A stretch of DNA of 64,000 bases from Ralstonia mannitolilytica. Its GTDB lineage: Bacteria > Pseudomonadota > Gammaproteobacteria > Burkholderiales > Burkholderiaceae. Below the pieces are notes generated by a model. That model saw only the letters and a list, made by a program, of their open reading frames with translations, did not search any database and was not told the DNA's origin. This document shows positions 52,078-61,450 of this stretch, in pieces (position 1 is the stretch's first letter; every line of letters starts with the position of its first letter). The stretch is from the NCBI RefSeq assembly GCF_905397375.1, contig NZ_CAJPVG010000001.1:496001-560000 (forward strand), given 5' to 3'. The position numbers and the translations under genes are program-made.

Positions 52078-52106
52078 AAAAAAAAACGCTCGCAACGTTG
52101 GCGAGC
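52078..52106 (-). terminator. Strong Rho-independent terminator of the chemoreceptor operon
   Basis: Read leftward, GCTCGC-loop-GCGAGC (arms 52101-52106 and 52088-52093, loop CAACGTT) is followed by G and nine T (52078-52086). It lies 67 bases beyond the stop of the EAL/HDOD gene. Confidence 0.92.
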
Positions 52107-52172
52107 GCAAAGTCCGCACCGGTGGGGCCGATGGAACCGCGGGAATGTGTTACCGGGGGCCGAGGGGGAATA

Positions 52173-53387
52173 TCAGGCCCGAACATCCAGTGCGACACCG
52201 AGCGTCGCCTGGCAATGCAGCGCCATCACCGTGCGCTCGGACAGCCCGAGCTGCAGTAAGGGCGGCGGCGGGCTGCAGTCGAGATCCAGTGCTTCGGCCA
52301 CGCCAAGAAACTGCCCGAGCACGCCATCGCGGGCGGCAATCGCCTTGCGTATCGCTTCGGGCACAGAAGTCTGGGCCATGAATTCGTCCTGCGTCTGCCC
52401 TGCCAGCACATGCAGAAGCGAATACACGCCGGTTTGATAGGCCGCGTCTGCCAACGCATCGTTGCCCAGCGAGACGGCCTTCGCCAAAAGCTCCATGAAC
52501 CGCGCCCTGACCGCCACCATCCGAAAGAGCGGGTTGGTGGCGAGGTCCGTCTCTGCCGCGCCGACAAACAGCAGCAACTCCGCCCAACGGCCCAGCGTTT
52601 TCGTGCCGACCCGCATGATGGCGTCGCGAATCGTGATGGTGCTGCCGCGCCTGTCTCCGTAGGCGGCGGACTGCGCAAGCTTCATCAGCCGCGTCAGCAG
52701 GAGCGGGCTTTTCTTGACCAGGCTTTCAAGCTGCGCAACCGATGGCGCCTGCGTCAACAGCTGCAGCAGCGTAAAGAGGCTGTTCGTCGATTCCGGCAAC
52801 CGCCGCTGGGCCAAGACTTCCGGGCGTGCAAAGAAATAGCCCTGAAACAGGTCAAAGCCGAGCTCGCGCAACAACAGATGTTGCGCCGCTGTTTCCACCT
52901 TCTCCGCCAGCACCTTGAACTGGTAGCAACGTGCGGCGGCAAGAATGTCGTCAATGGCAGCCGGCGTTGCCGCCCCCACGTCCACCTTCACGACGTCAGC
53001 CAGTTCAAGCATCTGGCGCGGCACCAATGCGATGTCCGTCACGTCATCCAGAGCGAGGCGATAACCGTGCTTCTTCAGCACTCTGCACTCGGCAATCGTC
53101 GCCTCGTCAAACTGCACGCTCTCCAGCAGTTCGAGGGTAAAGCGCTGCGGAGGCAGCATCTCGAGCAGCGCGAGATGGATGCCTTGCTGGCCGATATTCA
53201 CGTACCCGCACAGATCACCCAGAACCCGGTCGACGCCAAACTCGCTCACCGTGTTGAGAATGACGTTGCTTGTGGCCAGCGTTCCGTCGGAGAACTCCGC
53301 ACCCGTATCGTGTGTGCCCCCCCGGAAAAGCAGTTCATAGGCCACCAATGCGCCCGCCCGGTCCACGATCGCTTGCCGCCCGATCAA
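52173..53387 (-). CDS. EAL/HDOD (YuxH-type) signalling protein
   Basis: A protein of about 404 residues, last in a three-gene leftward unit. The N-terminal EAL domain is degenerate: AYELLFRGG replaces EAL, LALDDVTDIAL replaces the DDFGTG loop and AEKVET replaces EGVE, so c-di-GMP hydrolysis is unlikely. An HDOD domain follows from about residue 200 (LLTRLMKLAQSAAYG, TIRDAIMRVGTKTLGRWAELLLF). Such proteins act in c-di-GMP-linked or general signalling. The start is uncertain: TTG 53387 opens at MIGRQAIVDRAGALVAYE; an upstream start would have to use a rare codon. The chemoreceptor and GAF genes precede it. Confidence 0.82.
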   Translation of the reverse strand: MIGRQAIVDRAGALVAYELLFRGGTHDTGAEFSDGTLATSNVILNTVSEFGVDRVLGDLCGYVNIGQQGIHLALLEMLPPQRFTLELLESVQFDEATIAECRVLKKHGYRLALDDVTDIALVPRQMLELADVVKVDVGAATPAAIDDILAAARCYQFKVLAEKVETAAQHLLLRELGFDLFQGYFFARPEVLAQRRLPESTNSLFTLLQLLTQAPSVAQLESLVKKSPLLLTRLMKLAQSAAYGDRRGSTITIRDAIMRVGTKTLGRWAELLLFVGAAETDLATNPLFRMVAVRARFMELLAKAVSLGNDALADAAYQTGVYSLLHVLAGQTQDEFMAQTSVPEAIRKAIAARDGVLGQFLGVAEALDLDCSPPPPLLQLGLSERTVMALHCQATLGVALDVRA

Positions 53388-53430
53388 CGCCTGGCTGCCC
53401 GCTCTCTCAGATGATCCTCCACTGGCGCGC

Positions 53431-53949
53431 TCACTGCGCCGCCATGGCCGACGCGCTGGCGTCCGCATCCGACGTGATGATGTGCGAGCAGAAGTGGGCG
53501 AGGTCTTGAAGGACAGCAATCTGTGCGGCATCGATGCGCCGGGGCACGACATCGAGCACACAGAACGTGCCCAGCGCGTAGCCGGATCGATCGAACAACG
53601 GTGCGCCCGCATAGAAGCGGATGAACGGGTGGCCCGTCACCAATGGGTTGTCCGCAAACAGCGGATCAGCCGCCGCGTCTTCCACGATGAACGGCTCTGT
53701 ACCCTGGATGGCATAGGTGCAGAACGCCCATTCGCGGGGTGTCTGCCGTGCGTCCAATCCGTGGCGGGATTTGAACCACTGGCGCCGGTCGTCAACAATC
53801 GAAACCAGCGCCATCGGTACGCCCAACGCATGGCAGGCAAGCCGCGTGAGCCGGTCGAATTTGGGGTCGTCCGCGGTGTCGAGAATGCCGCAGGCCAACA
53901 CCGCTTCTACGCGCGCGCTTTCACGTGCGTCTGCTGAATGGTCGGTCAT
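53431..53949 (-). CDS. GAF-domain sensor protein
   Basis: A 172-residue protein consisting of a single GAF domain: RLTRLACHALGVPMALVSIVDDRRQWFKSRHGLD near residues 34-67, then REWAFCTYAIQGTEPFIVEDAAADPLFADNPLV, and FYAGAPLFDRSGYALGTFCVLDV near 115-140. It has no output domain, so it probably senses a small ligand for a partner. AGGAG lies seven bases before ATG 53949. It is placed between the chemoreceptor and the EAL/HDOD gene, which suggests it feeds the same pathway. Confidence 0.88.
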   Translation of the reverse strand: MTDHSADARESARVEAVLACGILDTADDPKFDRLTRLACHALGVPMALVSIVDDRRQWFKSRHGLDARQTPREWAFCTYAIQGTEPFIVEDAAADPLFADNPLVTGHPFIRFYAGAPLFDRSGYALGTFCVLDVVPRRIDAAQIAVLQDLAHFCSHIITSDADASASAMAAQ

Positions 53950-53974
53950 TCGTGTCTCCTGGGGAGGCGGTCTC

Positions 53975-55528
53975 TTATGCGACCTGGAAGCTCTGCACCG
54001 ACTGGGCGAGCGCCTTACCCTGTTCTTCAAGCGCTTGCGACGCGGCCGCAGCCTCCTCAACAAGCGCGGCATTGCGCTGTGTCATTTCGTCCATCTCCGA
54101 CACGGCAATGTGAACCTGTGCGATGCCCTGGCTTTGCTCCGTGCACGCCGCTGCAATTTCTTCGATCAGCGTCGTCACGGTAGCGACGGAAGTCGTGACC
54201 GATTCCATCGTCTTGCCGGCGCGGTCGGCCACGATGGCGCCTTCCTTGACGTGCGCGCGCGACGATTCAATGAGTTCCTTGATTTCCTTGGCGGCCGTGG
54301 ACGAGCGCTGCGCCAAGGCGCGCACCTCGCTCGCCACCACGGCAAAGCCGCGCCCCTGCTCGCCAGCGCGCGCTGCTTCCACCGCTGCGTTCAAGGCGAG
54401 GATGTTGGTCTGGAAGGCAATGCCCTCGATGAGGCCCGTGATCTCGCCAATGCGCGCAGAGCCGTCGCTGATCTTGTTGATGACGCTGACCACATCGCCC
54501 ACGTCTGCGCTGCCCTGTTGCGCGATGCTCGACGCGTTGGTTGCCAGCGCTGCCGCCTGCTGCGCGTGGGCCGCATTCTGTTGCACGGTGGTGGTCAGTT
54601 CTTCCATGCTGGAAGCCATCTCTTCAAGCGCGGAGGCCTGCTCTTCCGTTCGGCCTGACAGATCGACGTTGCCGCTTGCAATCTGCGTGGAGCCTGCGGA
54701 AACGGAGTGCGCCGCTTCGCCAATCTGGCCGATGAGCGTGCCCAGCCCATCGCAGATCGTCTTCATGGAGGCCAGCACACTGCCCGGATGCGCATCTTCA
54801 AAGCCCGCCTTTGCGCGGAAATCACCGCCCGCGATGCGCGTTGCAGCGTCCGCCAGCGCCACCGGTTCTGCGCCGAGCTGGCGGAGCAGGCTGCGCGCAA
54901 TGGCGAACCCGAGCACACTGGCCAACACCAGGCCAAACAGCCCCGCGCCAATGCCGACCCGCACGCCAGCCACCGCATAGGACCGCGCGTTCTCCACGGC
55001 TTCGCTTGAGCGCTTGACGACGAACTCGTCGTATGCGCGAACGGCCTCGACAAGCGCGGCGAGCAGCGGCACGCAATCGCGATTGATCTTGTCGATAGCG
55101 GCGTCGCGCTGCCCGGCACGGCCGAGTTTTACGATGTCAACGGCAACCGGGCCGTACTTGTTTTCCACCGCGCGGATGCTATCGACAAAGCGCCGGGTCT
55201 CATCCGTGGAGCTGGCGCTGGTCTTGGCTTCGTACTCCAGCTGCGCGAGCCGTTGCTGAACGTCGGCATGCGCTTTTTCAGCGGCGTCAGCTTCCTTCAA
55301 TCGATCTTGTTCGTTGGACGCCAAGACCAAGTTGCGCACCGCAACGGCACGGGCCTCCACCGCCGCCCTGACCGAATGCGCCAGCATTGTTCTGCGGTAC
55401 ACGCCGCTTTCAAAATCTCCGAACTGCCCGCCAAGGGCATTCAGCTGATAACAACTGATGCCGGCCACCACGGCCACCAGGAATGCCAGCGCACCGAATG
55501 CGCTGATGAGTTTTGCCTTTACCGTCAT
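53975..55528 (-). CDS. Methyl-accepting chemotaxis protein
   Basis: A 517-residue transmembrane receptor. One span (LISAFGALAFLVAVVAGISC) leads into a periplasmic four-helix sensor of about 150 residues, a second span lies near 190-215 (VGIGAGLFGLVLASVLGFAIA), a HAMP follows, and the signalling tip is EGIAFQTNILALNAAVEAARAGEQGRGFAVVASEVRALAQRSS near 370-410. The C-terminus ends QSFQVA with no CheR/CheB-docking pentapeptide. It is the first gene of the unit with the GAF and EAL/HDOD genes, a likely chemoreceptor-type pathway that does not have its own Che proteins here. Confidence 0.93.
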   Translation of the reverse strand: MTVKAKLISAFGALAFLVAVVAGISCYQLNALGGQFGDFESGVYRRTMLAHSVRAAVEARAVAVRNLVLASNEQDRLKEADAAEKAHADVQQRLAQLEYEAKTSASSTDETRRFVDSIRAVENKYGPVAVDIVKLGRAGQRDAAIDKINRDCVPLLAALVEAVRAYDEFVVKRSSEAVENARSYAVAGVRVGIGAGLFGLVLASVLGFAIARSLLRQLGAEPVALADAATRIAGGDFRAKAGFEDAHPGSVLASMKTICDGLGTLIGQIGEAAHSVSAGSTQIASGNVDLSGRTEEQASALEEMASSMEELTTTVQQNAAHAQQAAALATNASSIAQQGSADVGDVVSVINKISDGSARIGEITGLIEGIAFQTNILALNAAVEAARAGEQGRGFAVVASEVRALAQRSSTAAKEIKELIESSRAHVKEGAIVADRAGKTMESVTTSVATVTTLIEEIAAACTEQSQGIAQVHIAVSEMDEMTQRNAALVEEAAAASQALEEQGKALAQSVQSFQVA

Positions 55529-56391
55529 GGAGCCCCCCGCTCAAAAGTGCTTCTGTATGAAGCTTGTTTTGCTGGAGCGTAAAGGGCTTCTGTGATGGTT
55601 GTTCGGGCAAAGTTGTCTACTCCGAAATAGTTAATCCTTGCGAAAACCGAACACAACCAAAACGCGTACGCACGTTTTGTTGCGCTCTATAACGATCTGC
55701 GGTGGCCGCTACGGCCGGGCCATCGTTTCCTGCACCCCTCTGGCGCGGGGGCCCAGTGCGGTTTTTTTGGCACAAAACCGGTGCAACGAGCAGCGGCGAG
55801 GGACTCTACCTACTCCATTTAAGGTAGCGCGCCAGCGATGAATTTTCCGTATCGGGCCCATAGAGAACGTTTTCGAGGCGCAACGTTGGGCTGCCTGGCG
55901 CACTTTCGGGCCGTCATCACAAATAGCGCGCGATATAACATTACGCGACGCTTACACGACGGCCGCGGCTGTGTCTTCCCGGGAACAATGCCGACCGCTG
56001 TTGGCGCGGGGGCTTGCGGCGGCTCTTTCAGGGTTCGGAACGCGACTCCGGGTTCTGGACTCCACCGTTGGAGTTCTGAGCCGCACCTTCGGCCCTCAAA
56101 GCTCCGATTTGTCGGACCTAACACCTCGGCGGTTGGCCTGCTGACCGCGGTGCGACTGTTTGAGATCGGCACGCGGGTGTCTGCGCTCGGTGCGCGCGTG
56201 TTTGCGGTCGAAATTTTGAATGTCTGCGAGCGGCGCTTGGACGTTGGCGCTCGGCGATTGGGCCACAGACGTCTGCGGTCGGGCCGTTGAGCATCGTGCG
56301 TGGGCCGTTGGGCTCGGCACGTCAAGGACTGGGTAGGTCCCCCGGTATAGCGTGCCCCGCCCGTCTCGGGGTCGCCTTTCCTGCTGTTCTC
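55529..56391. other. Gene-poor stretch with no confident coding frame
   Basis: About 860 bases. Overlapping frames exist on both strands, but none has a good ribosome site, family match or the codon bias of the genome. The composition is more AT-rich near 55610-55700 and 55900-55950. The stretch includes the upstream control region of the chemoreceptor operon. I see no tRNA, integrase or clear repeats. Confidence 0.4.
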
Positions 56392-56670
56392 TTATTTCTT
56401 GCGGTTTGCGCTTTCCAGCACGCGCAGCACTTCCCACCCGTACAGATCGACCAACACCCCCTCCAGCGTGATCAACATGTAGGCGCCAATCGCGTCCAGA
56501 AAGCCGGCCTGATATTCAGGGGACTTGTCCTGGACGTAGAGCTGATATTCCCAGCGGAACGTCTTGGGCTCGAACTGCCGATGCAGTTGCAGACTCGCTT
56601 GCGTGCGCCGCAGAAACTCTCGCCCGCCTATGGCGCCCTGCAGATACTGGCGGTTGGTTTGCAGGCTCAT
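56392..56670 (-). CDS. Small protein of unknown function (92 aa)
   Basis: A 92-residue leftward protein beginning MSLQTNRQYLQGAIGGREFL and rich in aromatic residues (FRWEYQLYVQDKSPEYQAGFLDAIGAYMLITLEGVLVDLYGWEVLRVLE). GGAGG stands eight bases before the ATG. The balanced composition suggests a folded soluble protein. It lies downstream of the helicase pair and in the same direction, but 423 bases away. No family recognised; its place between two gene-poor stretches suggests an island gene. Confidence 0.65.
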   Translation of the reverse strand: MSLQTNRQYLQGAIGGREFLRRTQASLQLHRQFEPKTFRWEYQLYVQDKSPEYQAGFLDAIGAYMLITLEGVLVDLYGWEVLRVLESANRKK

Positions 56671-57093
56671 CGGGCACCTCCGGACGGAGGACGTTGCGCG
56701 ATGCGTGGGAAGTCACAGATTGCGGGGCGATGCCCGCGTGGGATGGGTATGGCTTGGGTCGGTTGATCCATTGTCTTGCCCTCTGGTTGAGTGAGGAGCC
56801 ACCCACCTGGGAGGGTGGGCGGGCACACGACAAGGTCTGCAATACCGACGATCCATCAAGACGGCAGGGCCTAAGCCCTCCCTGCCGAGGCCCGCCCGTA
56901 GGGGCGAACGACAGCAGCGGTAGAAACTTGATGTTTCTTCCGGACGGATCGATCGAGATTGCAGTCTCGGCTGCGGTTGTTGCCGCAGCGGGGGGAGTTT
57001 AGCCGGTCGATAAGCGGCAATGCAAGTTGGCACCAGTTGGCAAACCGTCTCCACGTAAAAGGTGATATATGGGTTATGCGAGATATTTAATTC
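56671..57093. other. Gap between helicase gene and the 92-residue gene
   Basis: About 420 bases with several short GC palindromes, for example CCCACC/GGGTGG near 56800-56817 and CCCTCC/GGCGGG-type stretches near 56875-56905. None forms a clear terminator, and no coding frame is convincing. Confidence 0.4.
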
Positions 57094-59409
57094 TTACAAA
57101 CCTTCCCCAACAGCCAACAAATCGGACGCGATTGCGCTATTGAGAAGCGGACTGACACCCCGGGCCTTTGTGCCAAGAATTTCAACTCGAAAGCGTGCAC
57201 GCGTAAGCGCCACGTAAACTCGCTGGTGCGAGGCGTAGCTTAAGAAATTCTGACTGTCCTCGTAGGAGGATATACCGCGAGGCGGCACCCGCCCGTTATC
57301 GATACCAACCAAAATCGCCCCTCCAAATTCGAGCCCACCAACGAATTCTGGTGCAGTTAACACATATCGACCCGAGACGCGCGCTCTATTAACTGCTTCA
57401 ATATCACCTCGACTCTTCACCAACTCCACTGGCTTGTTTAGCTCTCGGGCCCGCTTTTGCAGTTCACCAAAAATCTCGTCTCCGAAGGCAATGATTACCA
57501 CATCCGCCTTCGCGGCACTCATTTCCTTTGCTATAGTCTCAGCCCGGGAAAATGCACCCGCGTACATCGTGGAGTCTGAAGAGTACTGAAGAAGGATTGG
57601 CCGCTCACACTTCCGCTCCTCTTCCTGAGTAAACGCACTTACTGCCGCTGTTAGAGGGTTATGGAAATTGGTAAACAGCGTCGCCCCTGACGAAGTAACC
57701 GAAAATGCCAAATTGACAATATCGGGAGAGCACCGAAAAACTGATTTTATTTGAGTTGGAGCAATTTCTCCGGCATTAGCATCAGGATCAAAAGCAAGAT
57801 CGAAGGATTCATCCGTCCATCCTCGATCGCCTAACGCTTGAGACCTATCAACCGAATATGCGATAGGTTGCATATTTTCATTTCTAGTCAGCCTATGAAA
57901 AACGGATAGCTCATTCAGATTAAAAAGATGAGTTTCATCAATATAGATGCTATCGTAACCCTCCCTTTGTCGACGACGCTTCCAAATCGGCGTACTAATC
58001 TGAGATATCGCACTCAGAACAACATCATCCGTATCAAACTGGCCAGCAGAAACCAACTCTTTTTGATAATGCTCATACATTATAAATGCAAAAGCCTTAT
58101 CCCCGGAATTCTCCACTGGAAGTCCTACCTTCAGGCGCTGCAATTTCTGATACTTTGTTAGATCTTGATCTGCACGACCTTTTATCTGGACACTAATTTC
58201 GTGCTGCAGCATGTCCGCGATTACCCAGCCATCGGACTCTCTTAGAAACTGCTTGAATCCTTCAGACAAAAATGGTTCGTGGGAAGGAAACTCCTTCGCC
58301 ATCGCATATTCCACCGCCTCCCGTGCATAAAGGGTTTGAATCTGTTTCGACTCATAGGCATCCCTATCAACTAACTCCGACTCCGAGATATCCTGATGAA
58401 GCAACTCGGCGCACAACTCCTGAAGAGTCGATATTTTTAATGTTTGCAATCTACCAAATGGGGAACGCTCTGTATCGGAAAATCCGAACAAATCGTTCAT
58501 GGCAAATAGATTCTCGATAGCTCGCTTCGTCGCCTCGCTGTGCGCAATAAACAGTGTTTTATGCTCTTGCTGCTCCTTCGCTTTCGCCTCTAATGCGTGA
58601 AGACATTTCAAAACGAGGCAAAGGGTTTTTCCTGTACCCGCAGGGCCCTCAATACGGTGTGGCACATCAAGGTTTCTTTCTACGAAAGCTTTTTGCTTAT
58701 TCGTTAGGAAAGAAAGCCAACTTTGAACACCTGCCTGCTGGACGGGGTTATGAAGAACTGAGCTCTCCAACTCAGTCACGGCGAGAGCCTTACTTCCTGG
58801 TTGATTAATGCGTTGGACCTGGGATAACTGTTCAATCGCTCCCTTGTATGCATCTTCTCGGCCCTCGCTTGCCTTACGAAAATTCGTTAACCTGGGCACC
58901 TCCGAAACGCCGTCTCCCTCAGCATCAGAGAACTTATAGACCAACAGTGCAGACCCGTCTTCGCGTTTTGAACGCCTTTTCTCATCAGGATTTCTTTCAA
59001 TAACGACCCGTAACTCCGTCTGCATCCCAATTGGGTAAGGAAATACAACGGCTTTGTTGTTACTAAGTATTCGCTCATGCGAGCTGGGTTTCAATTTATC
59101 CCACAGCTTAATTGCAAATCTCAGCGTTTTCTGAAGGACAAGCAAAACACTGTTACCATCCCTAGAGATTAGAAGAGGAGCCTCTTCATAGTCAAAAACT
59201 ATGAAATTACTCTTCTGCCCATGCTGACTTATCACATAACAACCTTCGCCTTGTCGAATACCAATCACTTGAGGCCCGAGTGCAATAGTCTTAACTGTCG
59301 ACCTCAGAAATTCAACCAACAGCGCACCGGTTTCGAATTCAGCGGATTGCAAAGTTCTCTCCGAGATGAGCTCTTTTGCAGCCAACTGATCCACATATAA
59401 AAATTTCAT
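57094..59409 (-). CDS. UvrD/Rep-like superfamily 1 helicase
   Basis: A 771-residue SF1 helicase. Walker A is RIEGPAGTGKTLCLVLKCL near residue 252, motif II is SIYIDETHLFNLNELSVF near 497 (DETH in place of DEXX of UvrD), and the end has YVALTRARFRVEILG near 735. The N-terminal 230 residues are unrelated to helicase motifs and may be a partner or substrate domain. GC content is visibly lower than in the surrounding genes, a sign of transfer. The ATG follows immediately after the partner's TAA, with GGAGG inside the partner's end, so the two are coupled. This build recalls helicase components of antiphage systems, but I know no exact match. Confidence 0.88.
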   Translation of the reverse strand: MKFLYVDQLAAKELISERTLQSAEFETGALLVEFLRSTVKTIALGPQVIGIRQGEGCYVISQHGQKSNFIVFDYEEAPLLISRDGNSVLLVLQKTLRFAIKLWDKLKPSSHERILSNNKAVVFPYPIGMQTELRVVIERNPDEKRRSKREDGSALLVYKFSDAEGDGVSEVPRLTNFRKASEGREDAYKGAIEQLSQVQRINQPGSKALAVTELESSVLHNPVQQAGVQSWLSFLTNKQKAFVERNLDVPHRIEGPAGTGKTLCLVLKCLHALEAKAKEQQEHKTLFIAHSEATKRAIENLFAMNDLFGFSDTERSPFGRLQTLKISTLQELCAELLHQDISESELVDRDAYESKQIQTLYAREAVEYAMAKEFPSHEPFLSEGFKQFLRESDGWVIADMLQHEISVQIKGRADQDLTKYQKLQRLKVGLPVENSGDKAFAFIMYEHYQKELVSAGQFDTDDVVLSAISQISTPIWKRRRQREGYDSIYIDETHLFNLNELSVFHRLTRNENMQPIAYSVDRSQALGDRGWTDESFDLAFDPDANAGEIAPTQIKSVFRCSPDIVNLAFSVTSSGATLFTNFHNPLTAAVSAFTQEEERKCERPILLQYSSDSTMYAGAFSRAETIAKEMSAAKADVVIIAFGDEIFGELQKRARELNKPVELVKSRGDIEAVNRARVSGRYVLTAPEFVGGLEFGGAILVGIDNGRVPPRGISSYEDSQNFLSYASHQRVYVALTRARFRVEILGTKARGVSPLLNSAIASDLLAVGEGL

Positions 59410-60255
59410 TTAACCTCCAATTCCAATCTTGTAAAGCGATCTCTTTACTTCCATGTAATTGTTATTTTTAACCCCAATACGCGAAAAAAGAAGCGTGAAA
59501 TTCTGCATTAGATGCTCAATCCACGGCGACCTAAGCTTTGCTATCGGCATGGACAACTCATCATTACCATAGAACGCAGGACAAACAACATGCGCAGTTG
59601 CTACAGCCTCTCTGTGCAACCCGTGAGCAATTTTTTTTGCTATCGGCGTCGCCACGTGATGAACTTCACGCAATAGGGCGACGAAATCAGTCCCATCCTC
59701 ATCATTCAGTGAAGTCAAATCACGAAGCAAGTAATATCCACTTAACTTGTTGTCCGTCAGATCTCGCACCACTGAGGTAACCTTTTCGTCAAACTTGCGA
59801 AGGAGGCAAGTTAGACGATCAACCTCTTTGGGGTTGCTCTTGATATAGCGGCACTCTTCAAGGCTATCAATCACGCCCTTGATTTTTTCGCACTTACTCT
59901 TCTTTCCACGATCATCCTCATATTTCCTCAAATGGACGTCGTATATAACGGACATCTCATGAGATTTAATAAGAGAATCGGATAATGAAAAATCCCTCAA
60001 ATTGTTCGCGAACGTATTTATTAGATCTGCCTCAATCCTCTCCAGAACGATTAAGGCACCATCATGCATCATCCAGCGACTTATTGATACAACGGGAACA
60101 TAACTAAACACAGGGACTTTGTCCTGCGCAGCGTCACATCTCGCGGTAATCACTAATCCGAGTACACCAGCAATTGGATAGTTTTCGGCATGCGCGCAGG
60201 AAAACACCGTTCCTTGAGTAAACTCACCTTCAAGGGGTGAATCGAACATTCTCAT
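59410..60255 (-). CDS. Unknown partner of the SF1 helicase (281 aa)
   Basis: A 281-residue soluble protein starting at MRMFDSPLEGEFTQGTVFSC (ATG 60255; ATG 60249 is equally possible). The first part, with LGLVITARCDAAQDKVPVFSYVPVV, resembles in outline other proteins with a conserved Cys-Asp near a beta-rich N-terminal domain, and the remainder is helical and charged (KYEDDRGKKSKCEKIKGVIDSLEE). No catalytic motif is obvious. It is AT-richer than its neighbours and is directly coupled to the helicase gene. Function unknown; a defence-related role is inferred only from the helicase and the adjacent nuclease gene. Confidence 0.75.
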   Translation of the reverse strand: MRMFDSPLEGEFTQGTVFSCAHAENYPIAGVLGLVITARCDAAQDKVPVFSYVPVVSISRWMMHDGALIVLERIEADLINTFANNLRDFSLSDSLIKSHEMSVIYDVHLRKYEDDRGKKSKCEKIKGVIDSLEECRYIKSNPKEVDRLTCLLRKFDEKVTSVVRDLTDNKLSGYYLLRDLTSLNDEDGTDFVALLREVHHVATPIAKKIAHGLHREAVATAHVVCPAFYGNDELSMPIAKLRSPWIEHLMQNFTLLFSRIGVKNNNYMEVKRSLYKIGIGG

Positions 60256-60343
60256 TTTCCGTAGGTTGTTATTGCGAACTGAGCCATCAGGCTGTGCCAC
60301 ACAACAAGACACAGGGCTTTGCAAACCAGCATGCCCCACCAAT

Positions 60344-61324
60344 TCATTGCCGGTACGGGCTTGTATTCAAGGCGCGCCCCATCTGCAACGTATACCGACA
60401 CCCCTTCCAGTAATTACTGCACCCCCAAAACGCCCCACTCCTCCCCTTCCGCGCCACCAGCTTCACCCCACAAGCCGGGCACGAAGGCGTCCGGTAATCC
60501 CCCTCAAACACCTTCGCCAGCAGCGCGACCTGCTTGTCTTCGGCCAGCGCGCGAATGCGCTCAAGCACCGCTGGCCCGTCCAATAGCTGGATACCGGCAA
60601 GCTCGGAATACTCTTGCACCGGGTTGCCGACATAACCGGACAAAGACCAGAACACGCCACGCTTGACCTTGTGTGCCAGCATGGAGCCCCCCAGCGCCCG
60701 CACCTGTTCCACCTTCACGGGCTTGGACCACGCCTTGCACTGGACCACCGCCACGGGCGCGTCCTGGCCGGCCATGTACAGCGTGGCGTCAATGCCGCCG
60801 TCCGGGCCGTGCGGCACGGTCTTCACGGTGAACCCCATGTGTTCGTAGTACTGGACGCACAGCAGCTCGAACCGCTTCCACTCGAGCGACTGGATGGCTT
60901 CCAGCGTCCAGCGCTGCGGCGTGGCGGGTTCTATGGGGGTGGGTGTTTGGGTTGGGGTGGCAGTGGCGCCTGCCGGGCTGCGCGCTTGGTGGTCTGCCGC
61001 GTTGTGGGCAGTGCGCAGCGGCGCGTGGGATGACCGGCCGCGCGTGGCAGGCTCAGCGCGCACGGGGCCGAGCCGGGCATCGGCCTGATGGCTGCGCTCG
61101 CGCAGGTACGACAACAGGGCAAAGAACGCCAGCAATACGGCGGGCATCCACGCCAGCCCGCGAACGAGCATCGCGAGCGGCGCCAGGATCGGGTTGCCGC
61201 GGAATATTGCCGGCGCGAGGCTCAACACCAGGTAACTCGCCAGCGAACCGATCGCCAGCATCCACCACGGCAACGCAAGAAGCAGATCGCTCGTGGACGG
61301 TTGTTGTTTTCTCCTACGCCCCAT
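60344..61324 (-). CDS. Membrane-anchored Mrr-type restriction endonuclease with topoisomerase zinc ribbon
   Basis: A 326-residue protein with three parts. Two N-terminal membrane spans (LLALPWWMLAIGSLASYLVLSLAP and LVRGLAWMPAVLLAFFALLSYL) come first, then a low-complexity linker. Next is an Mrr/PD-(D/E)XK nuclease core (RFELLCVQYYEHMGFTVKTVPHGPDGGIDATLYM, then VAVVQCKAWSK) near residues 150-205 with Asp and the Gln-Cys-Lys motif. Last is a topoisomerase-type zinc ribbon (CPACGVKLVARKGRSGAFWGCSN) near 283-305. GC is high, unlike the downstream pair. Homologues are common in Betaproteobacteria as stand-alone genes; restriction of foreign DNA is assumed. Confidence 0.88.
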   Translation of the reverse strand: MGRRRKQQPSTSDLLLALPWWMLAIGSLASYLVLSLAPAIFRGNPILAPLAMLVRGLAWMPAVLLAFFALLSYLRERSHQADARLGPVRAEPATRGRSSHAPLRTAHNAADHQARSPAGATATPTQTPTPIEPATPQRWTLEAIQSLEWKRFELLCVQYYEHMGFTVKTVPHGPDGGIDATLYMAGQDAPVAVVQCKAWSKPVKVEQVRALGGSMLAHKVKRGVFWSLSGYVGNPVQEYSELAGIQLLDGPAVLERIRALAEDKQVALLAKVFEGDYRTPSCPACGVKLVARKGRSGAFWGCSNYWKGCRYTLQMGRALNTSPYRQ

Positions 61325-61450
61325 TCATCATCCCCCGGCCCGCTGTTTTTAGATATTTTGGATTAGGCGCTTTCTCTGATAATCCCAACGCAAATCAGGG
61401 CGCCGTTTTTTGCCGGGAAACAGCATAGACGATGGGTTGCGATTTCGCTG

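Noticed and set aside
53755..53785. tRNA-like stretch (GGCGGGATTTGAACCACTGG)
   Set aside because: It resembles a T-arm, but no acceptor or anticodon stem can be built around it, and it lies inside the conserved GAF block that encodes RRQWFKSRHGLD.
55819..56325. Overlapping 150-168 codon frames on both strands
   Set aside because: Neither has a ribosome site, domain or normal amino acid composition; both read as Arg/Pro/Thr-rich random translation.
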